Origin: a virus
Length of the DNA: 64,000 bases
Direction: 5' to 3' (one strand)
Virus record (IMG/VR): IMGVR_UViG_3300026521_000081
Coordinates: 1 to 64,000 of that record
Both the position numbers and the translations under genes were made by a program. The notes beneath the pieces were generated by a model. The model did no database searches. It was not told the DNA's origin and was given only the letters and a program-made list of their open reading frames with translations. Positions 1 to 8,909 of the stretch are shown here, piece after piece (positions within the stretch are counted from its first letter, which is position 1; every line of letters begins with the position of its first letter).

Positions 1-1379
1 GTTCCTGTAACGATGATTGGTAACGACTCGTCGATTTCATTCTTCTTAAAGTATAATACAGTGAACTCTTGTTTGCCGTCTGTAACAGTAATCTTTGTCA
101 TAGAGGAGTAGTAGTGTACTTTCATTACTTCTAGGTCATGTATCTCATAAGTGGGATATGGATTACTATTTCCGAATGGTCGGTTCTCTTCAATCCATGC
201 AACCTCTTCCATTATATCACAAGCATCTATCTTACTGCTCTCCACAGAGTCACTATACTCTATATTATGCTCTTCTAAGTACTTGCTAAAAAGAGTGATA
301 AAGTTATCGATTGCGTCATTTGTATATTTGATACTGACACCATTTGCCATATTATGTCCACCATAATGACCAATCGTACCCGGGGCATTGTCATTAATGT
401 ATTTGTAGATGTCTAAAAGTGGCAGTTGCTGTATTGCACGAGCAGAACCATTCAGATACCCATCTTTATTCTTTAATACGAATGTCGGCTTATTCAGGTC
501 ATTACCAATTCTACCGGCAACCAACCCTGCTAGAGAAGACATTGCGTCCGATGGCATAACGATAATAGACATTGTATCCAATGACTTGTTAGCTCTTAGT
601 TGTGGTTTGATGAAGTCAATCAGTTCCGTTGTCATCTTCTTACGCTCTTTGTTCAGTAAGTCTAATTCACACATAGACTGTTTATGTCCTAACAAGGCTC
701 TCACAGCGACTTCTGGTCTCCCCAATCTATGAGACGAATTAATAAGTGGTCCTAGGTTAATAGAAATCCATCTATCGTGCACTCTCTTCTTTCTAGATAC
801 TTTTAGCATATGTTTAATAAAGATATCCTCTTTGAGTTCATCAACATAGTGGTGATACAACGGTACGTTCCTACCTGTCATAGGCATCTGGTCCACTAAG
901 TTTGCTACCACGACGTACTGTGTCAATCTCTCAATATAGTCATCACCTATCTTCTCTTCCAAGTATTCTCGTAATACACCGGCACCAGATAATCCTTTAT
1001 CATAATTACATTTTGAGTAGTATGGATTATAAATCTCATCACACACTTCTTCTAACGCTTCTTCATCTGGAATAATATGATGGTCTGTTACAACAATATA
1101 TACGTTCTTTCTTTGTTCTCGTAAGTATACGAGTGCATCAACTGAGCTACTTCCATGGTCGGCAGTAAGGAAGATAAATGATTCATTGTTATCTGTCTTT
1201 TCTAATGTCATATCGATAGTGTGTTTAGACACACCACGAGGATACTTATTGTTAAGTATAATATGTTCGAATGGTATACTACAATGTTTAAAACATTTAA
1301 TTCCTATAACAGCAGAGAGTATTCCGTCTGCATCGTAATCCGTACTTAATATCACTTTCGTCGCTTTATTTAATGTCAT
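1..1379 (-). CDS. recJ: RecJ-like single-strand DNA exonuclease (DHH/DHHA1), 3' end outside window
   Basis: The reading frame is open from the ATG at 1379 to the left edge, so the C-terminus is missing. Visible motifs are the DHH-family DYDADG (residues 14-19), an ADH motif, a TDHH motif and, near the window edge, the DHHA1 glycine motif GGHNMANG. RecJ enzymes degrade single-stranded DNA 5' to 3' with divalent metal and act in recombination and repair. The start is set by AAGGAG seven bases upstream of the ATG. It follows an operon that ends in a palindromic terminator at 1425-1454, so transcription is by readthrough or an unseen promoter. The family call rests on several separate motifs and is firm; the role in the phage is inferred. 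Confidence 0.85.
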   Translation of the reverse strand, partial: MTLNKATKVILSTDYDADGILSAVIGIKCFKHCSIPFEHIILNNKYPRGVSKHTIDMTLEKTDNNESFIFLTADHGSSSVDALVYLREQRKNVYIVVTDHHIIPDEEALEEVCDEIYNPYYSKCNYDKGLSGAGVLREYLEEKIGDDYIERLTQYVVVANLVDQMPMTGRNVPLYHHYVDELKEDIFIKHMLKVSRKKRVHDRWISINLGPLINSSHRLGRPEVAVRALLGHKQSMCELDLLNKERKKMTTELIDFIKPQLRANKSLDTMSIIVMPSDAMSSLAGLVAGRIGNDLNKPTFVLKNKDGYLNGSARAIQQLPLLDIYKYINDNAPGTIGHYGGHNMANGVSIKYTNDAIDNFITLFSKYLEEHNIEYSDSVESSKIDACDIMEEVAWIEENRPFGNSNPYPTYEIHDLEVMKVHYYSSMTKITVTDGKQEFTVLYFKKNEIDESLPIIVTG

Positions 1380-1424
1380 AATGACTCCTTTATCATGAAA
1401 CCTCCAAAGAAAGAAAAAGAGAGA

Positions 1425-1454
1425 GTATGTATGTGGGATATCCCACATACATAC
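1425..1454 (-). terminator. Perfect 30-nt palindrome, terminator of the 3798-1454 operon
   Basis: Two 15-base arms are perfectly complementary with no spacer. On the minus strand a run of C/T ending in TTTTTC follows. It sits directly at the stop codon of the last gene in the operon. Confidence 0.75.
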
Positions 1455-1933
1455 TAATTAAACGAATACTCATCATAGATTACAGATAATCCATTTATGA
1501 GTGTTTGGTACTCACTCTCTTCCAAGTCAGACTTCAGTACTTCCGTCATCTTATCTAAAACAACCAATTGTTCATTATCGTCATCCTCAACTTCATCGAG
1601 TATCTTAATTGTCTCATCAAGACCGAGTAGCTTTTTACAAATGACTAAGTGACTGTTGTCGACATCTGTTCCGATGGTTAACGTATCATAGATATGCACA
1701 ATAGACTTCACCATTGTATGTACAGAAATCTTTGTAAGAACAGAGTCTTTCTCAATCACTGTTTCCGTAAGTTTATCCATCAATAGTTTACCGACATCTA
1801 AGTTAGCTTCATACGCTTCTTCTACATTCATTCCGTCTTTAATATCGTCTAGTACAGCATATACTGATTTTAGACCAATAACAGTTGCTAGCTCTGCGAA
1901 TGCAACATAATCTTTACTCTTTAGTCTGTCCAT
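1454..1933 (-). CDS. Unknown acidic protein, 159 aa
   Basis: Not recognised. A longer frame begins at 1951, but the ATG at 1933 is preferred because GGAG lies seven bases upstream; it gives a product starting MDRLKSKDY. The protein is acidic and looks mostly helical, with a cluster of Asp/Glu near residue 125. It overlaps the end of the upstream gene by 20 nt, indicating translational coupling, and it is the last gene of a three-gene unit whose first member carries a nucleotide-kinase-like domain. A terminator follows immediately. No function is proposed. Confidence 0.75.
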   Translation of the reverse strand: MDRLKSKDYVAFAELATVIGLKSVYAVLDDIKDGMNVEEAYEANLDVGKLLMDKLTETVIEKDSVLTKISVHTMVKSIVHIYDTLTIGTDVDNSHLVICKKLLGLDETIKILDEVEDDDNEQLVVLDKMTEVLKSDLEESEYQTLINGLSVIYDEYSFN

Positions 1934-2600
1934 AGTTAATCTCCATAACATTTATTTTTAAGTTTCTCTCATTGAGTTTTCTTAACTCAATGTCTGTATC
2001 CTCGTTCAACTTAGAAAAACTAAGTTTTCTTTTCAGCTCTCCATCAACGATAAAGAATGTGTGTTCTTTTTCATCTTTATCACTGATGATAAGTAATCCG
2101 TCAAGTGTTCTTATTTTCTCTTTCTTATCGAACACAAAAGCGATATCTTGGTATCCATATCTCCTACTAGTAAAGATAGCTTCATCAGAGTCAGACCCAT
2201 AAATCAGTATCTCCCCATCTAGTCCTACATAAGCATCTCTAACAGAGCCACCTAAGTATGCTCTACACTTTGTGAGCTTTGTTGCTTTTGGTGCTTCGGT
2301 CACTGCAATGATATCCCCGGATAATACCATAGCATTGTGGTCGTCGTTTGGTCTCTTTCTAAAGAGCATATATTTAGACTCTTTAAATTTAGAGTTCCAA
2401 CCTTCGTAACTTCTCACACATTTGAACCCCAAGTCAGTGTATGGTAAGATGTGTTCTCCAGGCTCAGTTGAGAGAACAAATGTTTTGTTCTCATCTTTCA
2501 CATGGTGAAGAATTTCACCTTTCTCACAATGTACCTCGTTCTCGCCATCTCCATAGACTAAGAAGTCGTCTCCGTATGTTACTTTATAGAAGTCTTTCAT
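1914..2600 (-). CDS. Unknown protein, 228 aa
   Basis: Not recognised. The frame extends up to 2642, but the ATG at 2600 has an AGGA ribosome site just upstream and overlaps the previous gene by only 17 nt, so it is the likely start (MKDFYKVTYGDD). The protein appears rich in beta strands, with repeated short hydrophobic stretches separated by charged turns (for example DDFLVYGDGENEV and DGELKRKLSF). It lies between the kinase-like gene and the 159-aa gene, overlapping both, so the three are probably co-translated. Confidence 0.75.
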   Translation of the reverse strand: MKDFYKVTYGDDFLVYGDGENEVHCEKGEILHHVKDENKTFVLSTEPGEHILPYTDLGFKCVRSYEGWNSKFKESKYMLFRKRPNDDHNAMVLSGDIIAVTEAPKATKLTKCRAYLGGSVRDAYVGLDGEILIYGSDSDEAIFTSRRYGYQDIAFVFDKKEKIRTLDGLLIISDKDEKEHTFFIVDGELKRKLSFSKLNEDTDIELRKLNERNLKINVMEINYGQTKE

Positions 2601-3798
2601 CAATTTTCCTTTTCTCTTTAATTTTCTCTTTAATTGTTTCAATAGCGGTTGTTCTGTATACCAATGTTTTTTCTACACCAGTAATGTTCGTCTCTAACAA
2701 AGCTCTTTTTCTATCATCTATCTCTTTGTCAGTAAATCCTCGTTGTTTATAACATCGTTCAATGTCTTTCTCATCTGTATCTAGAAAGAATATGCTAGAT
2801 TGTATGTTGATAGATTTACTAAACTCAATAGCTCGCTTCATAGATATAAATGATACGACAGAGAGAGCACCAGTAGGTTCTCCATATCCATAGATTGTAT
2901 CTTCTGTTGACTCGAATGTATATGGTAAAGTCACACGCAACTTATCCATAACATCTTTCTCAACACACCACGTTGTATCATCGTCACTTCTCTTCTCTCT
3001 TGTGGAGAATACCTTTACTGGAATAGCATCCAGTTCATTCGATAATGCGTTCTCTAGAGTTGTCTTACCACTGCACGATGCACCAACAAGTATGATGCAG
3101 TGCTTCTCACGATATGAGAACATGCGTGTATCAGTTTTTACCATATTGATATGTCTATTTGATAAGAGTTCTCTAGCGATGTTCATATCTATCTCTTTTG
3201 TCGTTGTAATTGCTCCATTCGAAGCACCACGTATGAATCTTCTACAATAGTCTTCACTCCGTATATCTGACGAGTTGTACTTTGCTGTTGCCCACGCTGG
3301 AGGAATGGTGTGTACAATACCCATGATGACCATAGTGTTTAAGTATCTAAGAGAAGCTGTTAAGAACTCAACACCTCCACCCATTATCACTGTTGTATCA
3401 TCTTCAAGAGTGATGAGTGTTGATAAGAGTGAGAGTCCTTCGTGTGTGAAGTCTGTATAGATGCGTTCGCATCTACTCCCTTTTATCTTCGTTACTTTCT
3501 TCGTTACACCAATATATGAGTCTTCAACTATCGTATAGTTAACACTTGGAAGTTTACTTACTTGCTTCGTCGCTGTGATAACTGTAATGTTGTTTACGCA
3601 TTCGTTAAATGCGACAGAACGCACAAGTGATTCGTCGTATGACCCTATGACAAAGACAGACATACTCTGATAATTCTTCAACGCGTTCTCTATGTTGTCT
3701 AATCCCTTTACGAGTACTCTACAATTATCCCACTCCTCGAACATACTTGCTATGGTTATCCCATCTAGATTCTTTTCTACTATTACTATGTTTTTCAT
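2584..3798 (-). CDS. Two-part protein with C-terminal guanylate-kinase-like P-loop domain, 404 aa
   Basis: The C-terminal half has a Walker A loop GASCSGKT (residues 239-246), a STREKRSDD segment resembling the substrate-binding TTRxxR of guanylate kinases, and a YGYGEP segment like their nucleotide-monophosphate site. A nucleotide or nucleoside-phosphate kinase role is therefore plausible. The N-terminal ~230 residues are not recognised; they contain a glycine motif (VIMGGG, about 137-142) that superficially resembles dihydrofolate reductase, too weak to call. It is the first gene of a coupled operon and lies 53 nt downstream of a TATATTAT promoter core. The fusion is unusual compared with stand-alone guanylate kinases of about 200 aa. 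Confidence 0.6.
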   Translation of the reverse strand: MKNIVIVEKNLDGITIASMFEEWDNCRVLVKGLDNIENALKNYQSMSVFVIGSYDESLVRSVAFNECVNNITVITATKQVSKLPSVNYTIVEDSYIGVTKKVTKIKGSRCERIYTDFTHEGLSLLSTLITLEDDTTVIMGGGVEFLTASLRYLNTMVIMGIVHTIPPAWATAKYNSSDIRSEDYCRRFIRGASNGAITTTKEIDMNIARELLSNRHINMVKTDTRMFSYREKHCIILVGASCSGKTTLENALSNELDAIPVKVFSTREKRSDDDTTWCVEKDVMDKLRVTLPYTFESTEDTIYGYGEPTGALSVVSFISMKRAIEFSKSINIQSSIFFLDTDEKDIERCYKQRGFTDKEIDDRKRALLETNITGVEKTLVYRTTAIETIKEKIKEKRKIDERLL

Positions 3799-3850
3799 TT
3801 GGTTTCCTTATAAATTTAATTTACGATTAACTACAAGTTAGTAGCACAGT

Positions 3851-3873
3851 AATAATATATAGATAGAAAAAAA
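3851..3873 (-). promoter_or_regulatory. TATATTATT promoter core with upstream T-tract, unit 3798-1454
   Basis: On the minus strand a seven-T run is followed by CTATCTATATATTATTACTG. The core matches at least eight other sites in this window that precede minus-strand genes. Its T-tract also serves as the tail of the terminator at 3879-3900. Confidence 0.65.
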
Positions 3874-3878
3874 TAGTA

Positions 3879-3900
3879 GTATGGTGCAGTTGCACCATAC
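3879..3900 (-). terminator. Terminator of the 4784-3903 gene
   Basis: A 10-bp perfect stem (GTATGGTGCA and its complement) with a 2-nt loop is followed on the minus strand by TACTATTTTTTT. The T-run is shared with the next promoter, giving a terminator-promoter junction. Confidence 0.75.
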
Positions 3901-3902
3901 TC

Positions 3903-4784
3903 TTAAAATAGTTTGTCTACTTTATACTCACGCATCAAATTTAGCATTTGGTTATTGAACATATCCGCCTTTAATACTGATTTAAAAGTACCTACTGAGA
4001 ATACGATGCCTGTCTTCTTATACAATGGGTTATTTAAGTATGTATAAACAATAGGTATGAGCGTGTACGGTGACTCTAATCCAATGAGTAACGGCAATCT
4101 ATGTGTTCCGAACACGACACCACCAACAGAATCGTTTACTACCTCTTGAGTCACACTTCGCAATGTCTTAGAACAATCTTCTATTCCCGAGAGTACTTCG
4201 CAGACCTTCGCAATAGAGTCCATATTGACACCATTGATATACGTCTTCAAATCATTCTCGTGCAACTTCTCACCAATAGTATTCATTTGTGCTACACCGA
4301 TACACGCATCAATTCTATCATAGTCCGTTACCATATTAGTAGCGTAGACAGCTAAGATGTTATTGAGTACGAGACTGTCTGATATAGATAAATTGAGTGC
4401 ATTCTTCAATCTTCCACCAACGAGTATCTGAATGACTTTGATGTAGAACTGTTTGAACATATCAATCTCATTATTGTCAACAAGTATTCCTGAAAGCAAC
4501 GGTATGCCAAAAGATAGTCGTAAGTTAATAATCTCTTCTAACTCAAACTTCTCAGTATTTTTTACGTAAGGTCTTAAGTCAATAATTGTCTTGTCATCTA
4601 TCTTATAGGGGTAATGGAAAACAGGTAGTTCCTTTTCTATTACATTTCTTCCAGTAATGATAGAGATACCTCTCTTTGGTCTCACACCATAAGTTAAGTC
4701 AGAACCAAGTAACTCTGACCTTAACATGTGTTCATCATACATAATAAGAGAGCCAAGCGTAGTCTCTTGTGGTAATTTTATCAT
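3903..4784 (-). CDS. Unknown protein, 293 aa, divergent from terminase
   Basis: Not recognised. The ATG at 4784 is preferred over the one at 4790 because AAGG is correctly spaced only for the former. The protein is mixed alpha/beta with several hydrophobic strands (for example LLIGLESPYTLIPIVY near residue 235) but no clear membrane helix or catalytic motif. It is transcribed divergently from the large terminase with a 64-nt gap that must hold both promoters, and it ends in its own terminator, so it is a single-gene unit. A virion or packaging-associated role is possible from position only. Confidence 0.7.
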   Translation of the reverse strand: MIKLPQETTLGSLIMYDEHMLRSELLGSDLTYGVRPKRGISIITGRNVIEKELPVFHYPYKIDDKTIIDLRPYVKNTEKFELEEIINLRLSFGIPLLSGILVDNNEIDMFKQFYIKVIQILVGGRLKNALNLSISDSLVLNNILAVYATNMVTDYDRIDACIGVAQMNTIGEKLHENDLKTYINGVNMDSIAKVCEVLSGIEDCSKTLRSVTQEVVNDSVGGVVFGTHRLPLLIGLESPYTLIPIVYTYLNNPLYKKTGIVFSVGTFKSVLKADMFNNQMLNLMREYKVDKLF

Positions 4785-4848
4785 AGTCATCCTTTTTATA
4801 ATCTCATTAAAGCCAGAATCGACTTCATTGACATAGAAAAGGATAATT

Positions 4849-6963
4849 ATGATTCTATTTAAAAAAGATTGGAAGAAGTATAAGGGTGCGATTGTTGACT
4901 ATAAAACAACAAATATCGAAGCACTAAAGACGGCATTCATATATGAGAAGATGGGTGTGAAGAATTGGCAGTTTATACTCGCACTTCATAATCCAGAACT
5001 ACAAGGTATTGACCCACTAGCAAATGACTTACCTAGACACATTAGAGACATGATTCACGATGAGATGAGTGAGAATCCATGGTACTATTTTAGGGAAGTG
5101 GCTAGGGTCCCAGCAAAAGGTGCGATTGAACCAGTTAGGTTTAGACTCAACCGTGCCAATGTGGCACTCTATTGGTGTTACTTTAACCATAAGACAACAC
5201 TGCTGATACAAGCTAGACAAACAGGAAAGTCACTCTCTACAAACCAACTCTATGTATGGATAATAATGTTTGGTTCTGAGAATTATAGTATAGAACTCTT
5301 AACGAAAGATAACAAGCTACGTGTAGAGAACATTGATGTACTAAAGAAGATTATTGACTTATTACCATCGTGGATGAACTTCCGTTCCAAGAAAGACTCC
5401 AACAATAATGAATATATCAGCATTAATGCAAAACGCAATAGTTTTAACACAAACGTAGCACAGATGACAGAGACAGGTGCATTTAAAGTAGGTAGGGGTC
5501 TTACTGCACCAACAGTTGGGGTGGATGAGATTTGTTTTATCTCAAACCTTAGCATTACGTTATCTGCACTACTACCATCAATGGGTGCTGCGAGAGATTC
5601 AGCAAGAGATTCTGGACAACCATATGGTACTATGTTCTATACGACAGCTGGTTTTCTAGACGACCCTGTTGGAGAATATGTTTACGATGAGATATACTCA
5701 AAGGCATACCCATTTAGAGAAGAACTCTTTGATTGCGAAGATGTGAAAGCAGTTGATGATGTTGTTGGCAAAGTATCAAAAGCTGGTATTGCACTCATAG
5801 AGATGAACCACAGGAAATTAGGGTATACCGATGAATGGGTTAAAGATAAGATGGCAACAGCATTGGCTAAAGGAGAACGTGCCGCCGCAGACTACCTTTT
5901 GATATGGTCTAGGGGTAAAGTAACATCTGCACTAGATAAAAATATTATTAAGAGGTTGGAGAACTCTATTCGTGACTCAGAGTCAAATGAGATAACCCCA
6001 GAGAACTTAACAATAGAGTGGTATATAAGCGACGAGAAACGCGACGAGTATCGCAATAAACCATTCGTGATTGGTCTAGATACATCGAGTGCATTTGGCG
6101 ATGATGATATTGGTATGCATCTACGATGCCCACTATCAGGAGAAACGTTAGGGAAAGGGAAGTATAACAATATCTCACTCAGTACGTTTGGTGAGTTCAT
6201 GTATAACTTTATGATGAAGTATAAGAAATCTATCTTAGTGATAGAACGACACTCGTCAGCTATGGGCATATTAGACCACTTAGAGTCACTCTTCCGTGCA
6301 TCCGGAGAAAATATCTTCAAACGTGTCTTTAACTGGGTAGTAGATGATTACAAAGCAAGGGAGAATGAATATAGAGAGCTACTATACGGCGATGGTCAAC
6401 GCAATCCAGAAGTTTTCTACATTAAACATAGAAAGAAGTTTGGGTTTGTCACAGCTGGTGCAGGTAAATCATCTCGTAATATGCTTTACTCCGAAGTACT
6501 GATGGAGTCTATTAAGTATACTGGTGACTTAACACACGATAGGAACTTGGTATACCAAATGATTAAACTAGAAGTGAAAGATGGTAGAATTGACCACAAA
6601 AGTGGTGAACACGATGACCTCGTCTTTGCTTATATGTTGACGTACTGGTTCTTGACACGTGCGAAGAACTTAAAATATTATGGTATCAACCCAAACTTGG
6701 TATTAAGTAGCGTGGTGATTAAAGATGAAGAGATGATAGATGAACGTGCGGATATGCAAGATAGAGCAAAACGTAAAAAGCTCATTGATGAGATGGCTAG
6801 CATTCTAGACACTATGGAAGTGACTGGTGACAGGGTACTTGTTTACAAGTTAAATCATAGATTAAAGATTTTAAAGACGAAGCTAAAAGATTCGGATATC
6901 TTGAGTTTAAACATAGAGGAGAGAATCAGTGAGTTATCGAAAAGACATAAGGTTGGATTATGA
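4849..6963 (+). CDS. terL: Terminase large subunit (ATPase and nuclease), 704 aa
   Basis: This is the DNA-packaging motor that docks on the portal, pumps DNA into the prohead using ATP, and cuts the concatemer. The ATPase half shows Walker A QARQTGKS (about residues 121-128), Walker B ending in VGVDE, and a coupling motif FYTTAG. The C-terminal RNase H-like nuclease shows FVIGLDTSSAFGDDD, an acidic LVIERHSS strand and a final EHDDLVFAY segment, giving the usual metal-binding acidic residues. Length fits T4-like and jumbo-phage TerL. The start follows AAAAGGATAATT. It overlaps the next gene by ATGA, so packaging and structural genes are coupled. No small subunit is recognised nearby. Confidence 0.93.
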   Translation: MILFKKDWKKYKGAIVDYKTTNIEALKTAFIYEKMGVKNWQFILALHNPELQGIDPLANDLPRHIRDMIHDEMSENPWYYFREVARVPAKGAIEPVRFRLNRANVALYWCYFNHKTTLLIQARQTGKSLSTNQLYVWIIMFGSENYSIELLTKDNKLRVENIDVLKKIIDLLPSWMNFRSKKDSNNNEYISINAKRNSFNTNVAQMTETGAFKVGRGLTAPTVGVDEICFISNLSITLSALLPSMGAARDSARDSGQPYGTMFYTTAGFLDDPVGEYVYDEIYSKAYPFREELFDCEDVKAVDDVVGKVSKAGIALIEMNHRKLGYTDEWVKDKMATALAKGERAAADYLLIWSRGKVTSALDKNIIKRLENSIRDSESNEITPENLTIEWYISDEKRDEYRNKPFVIGLDTSSAFGDDDIGMHLRCPLSGETLGKGKYNNISLSTFGEFMYNFMMKYKKSILVIERHSSAMGILDHLESLFRASGENIFKRVFNWVVDDYKARENEYRELLYGDGQRNPEVFYIKHRKKFGFVTAGAGKSSRNMLYSEVLMESIKYTGDLTHDRNLVYQMIKLEVKDGRIDHKSGEHDDLVFAYMLTYWFLTRAKNLKYYGINPNLVLSSVVIKDEEMIDERADMQDRAKRKKLIDEMASILDTMEVTGDRVLVYKLNHRLKILKTKLKDSDILSLNIEERISELSKRHKVGL

Positions 6964-7286
6964 GAGCAAGTATAAATGAGATAGAAGTATACGTACAAGA
7001 AGGAGAACATGAAAAGACAGATTGGACGTTTTATGGAAAACTCAATGATGATGATGAGTATGAGAAGTACTTTGAGTCACTAGACAATGAGACATACTTA
7101 TTGAATATCAGTATGTCTTTAAAAGATGAAGATGGTAACGACATTGACCCAGAGTTGATTACTTCTGGTAAACTTGTGGTTGCACTAACTATAAATGGTG
7201 AGAAAACACAAGACTTTGAATTTGAATGTACACAGCATACCGGATTCCCATATGAATTCCCACTCACATTTCCAATAGAGGAGTAG
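6960..7286 (+). CDS. Small beta-rich protein, 108 aa, first of three related genes
   Basis: Function unknown. It overlaps terL by four bases (ATGA). Its region DWTFYGKLNDDDEYEKYF followed by NETYLLNISMSL resembles the N-terminal domains of the next two genes, which share a W-aromatic-aromatic start, an acidic stretch and a strand of the type YLLxxxx. It looks like the single-domain version of a small beta-sandwich. Given the position between terminase and sheath, a minor virion role is likely. Confidence 0.75.
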   Translation: MRASINEIEVYVQEGEHEKTDWTFYGKLNDDDEYEKYFESLDNETYLLNISMSLKDEDGNDIDPELITSGKLVVALTINGEKTQDFEFECTQHTGFPYEFPLTFPIEE

Positions 7287-7289
7287 TAA

Positions 7290-8906
7290 ATGATTAAGAC
7301 AGTAAATGTATCAGATATACCATTACCAGACGGTGTATCCATAGAGAGTGCAGATTGGTATTATAGCACGAAAGCAGACTTCTCAGATGAGGCTCTTCCA
7401 ACAGAAGAAGAGTCTGATGATATCTATGAGAAGACATTCGAATATGACTTCTACGAGGACAGTATCTTATATGTAAAGGCAATTTTAAATGGCGATGATG
7501 ATAAAGAGTACCATACGAATATTATCGTTGTAACAAAGCATTACAATAAGATGCTTGTGAATGGGATTGTCTATGCACCAATTGTTTCGTGTTCGCTTCG
7601 TGTAGATAGAGGTGGTGCAACACTAAACATTAACAGACCAATATTCTATTTCGACTCCTATGAACATACCAGTACAAGCTATCAAGTAGAAGATGCAAAT
7701 GGGAACGTCGTTTATAGTAGAATGTATGATAAAGATAATCTACTTGGAATTACTATACCAATACCTGAGGCATACAGACGTTCTACACTCGTATTCTCAG
7801 TGAGATATGAGTTCCAAGATACAATAGAAGATGTATGGGGTAGGTCTCTTAAAGTCTATGTAGATGATAGTATCGATGTATCTCTGGATAAACAGTTTGT
7901 CTATCGAGGTGAAGATAGTGTGTTAACTGTTCTGGCAAACGATAATCATACAGGAAACTTGATTTATCATTTAGAAGATATGCGTGGTGTGAGACTCACA
8001 GATGATATGGAACTCTCTGATACACTATTTATTGGTGCGACGGATATTGCTGGCGTGAAGTTCTTTAACGTTTGTATAGAGGAAAAAGATGGTGTGGATA
8101 ACGGTATTGTGAAGATAAAGATACAAGCAAAAGAGCCAAGAGCTATCTATGTAGATGAAATGATTAAGCCATCTGTTGTGGAAGTAACTGGGACGTCACC
8201 AGATACATTTAGTATCCGTGCCGTGAGAGAAAGTCATTTCTTGGATAAAAACAGTGATGACTATATTGATATCTACAAACAGTCTGATGATACTGTATCG
8301 TTGGTCTATGAGGATGTTCTCTACTTAGATAAATTCGACAATGGGTTGTTTACAATGTATGTCAGCGATAACCACGTATTAATAGGGTATGTCAATAGTG
8401 ATGATGAGATGAAGTTGCTTTATTGTGAGTATAACAACAGTCTATCGTTACTGTCAGATTACACCGTGACCAGTGATGCTTTTGTAGTCATCTATAATCG
8501 TACAATCTACTATAAAGAAGGTGATGTAGTAAAATATATTAAACCTTATAACGGAGAGTCTGGTGAAATTGATGGCGACTTCGATGCGATAGAAGATGTT
8601 ACGCATGTGAGTCCAATTGGAGAAACGTTCTTTGTTGCAAACAAGAATGGCGAGTTTTATAACAGTGTGGATAGTGATACACAATACACATACAGTGACT
8701 CTGATGTTGATTATCTCAGACTCTACCCTACACACACTGGTGTTGTTTTTGTATACGGAATTAAAGGAGATAGTTATATTGCTATCAAATACTTTGATAA
8801 TGTAACACAAGAAATAGAGACACTTAAAGAGATAGATGGCGATGTTGATGATTATATGGCACTCTTTGATATTGTATCAGATACCATCAAAATGATGAAA
8901 GGATAG
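7290..8906 (+). CDS. Beta-rich virion-type protein, 538 aa, propeller-like C-terminus
   Basis: The N-terminal ~70 residues (SADWYYSTKADF, then SILYVKAIL) match the related domain in the genes on both sides. A central beta region follows. From about residue 310 there are repeats of the form xxVYxDxxxLxxFDxGLFTMYVSDN and VIYNRTIYYKEGDVVKYI, which look like the four-stranded blades of a beta-propeller. Asp is very abundant. The start has GAGG eight bases upstream, and only 3 nt separate it from its neighbours. Phage proteins of this shape are commonly tail or capsid decorations or receptor binders, but that is inference from architecture and position. Confidence 0.65.
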   Translation: MIKTVNVSDIPLPDGVSIESADWYYSTKADFSDEALPTEEESDDIYEKTFEYDFYEDSILYVKAILNGDDDKEYHTNIIVVTKHYNKMLVNGIVYAPIVSCSLRVDRGGATLNINRPIFYFDSYEHTSTSYQVEDANGNVVYSRMYDKDNLLGITIPIPEAYRRSTLVFSVRYEFQDTIEDVWGRSLKVYVDDSIDVSLDKQFVYRGEDSVLTVLANDNHTGNLIYHLEDMRGVRLTDDMELSDTLFIGATDIAGVKFFNVCIEEKDGVDNGIVKIKIQAKEPRAIYVDEMIKPSVVEVTGTSPDTFSIRAVRESHFLDKNSDDYIDIYKQSDDTVSLVYEDVLYLDKFDNGLFTMYVSDNHVLIGYVNSDDEMKLLYCEYNNSLSLLSDYTVTSDAFVVIYNRTIYYKEGDVVKYIKPYNGESGEIDGDFDAIEDVTHVSPIGETFFVANKNGEFYNSVDSDTQYTYSDSDVDYLRLYPTHTGVVFVYGIKGDSYIAIKYFDNVTQEIETLKEIDGDVDDYMALFDIVSDTIKMMKG

Positions 8907-8909
8907 ACA

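Noticed and set aside
151-732. Two plus-strand frames near the left edge
   Set aside because: They lie opposite the RecJ-like frame, which has clear catalytic motifs.
2584-3300. Dihydrofolate reductase call for the N-terminal half of the kinase-like protein
   Set aside because: Only a short glycine motif agrees; the N-terminal substrate and NADPH motifs of DHFR are missing.
5892-6320. 142-aa minus-strand frame inside terL
   Set aside because: Shadow of the terminase frame; no ribosome site and biased composition. The same applies to the other long frames opposite strong genes (e.g. 26172-26846 and 29184-29783).
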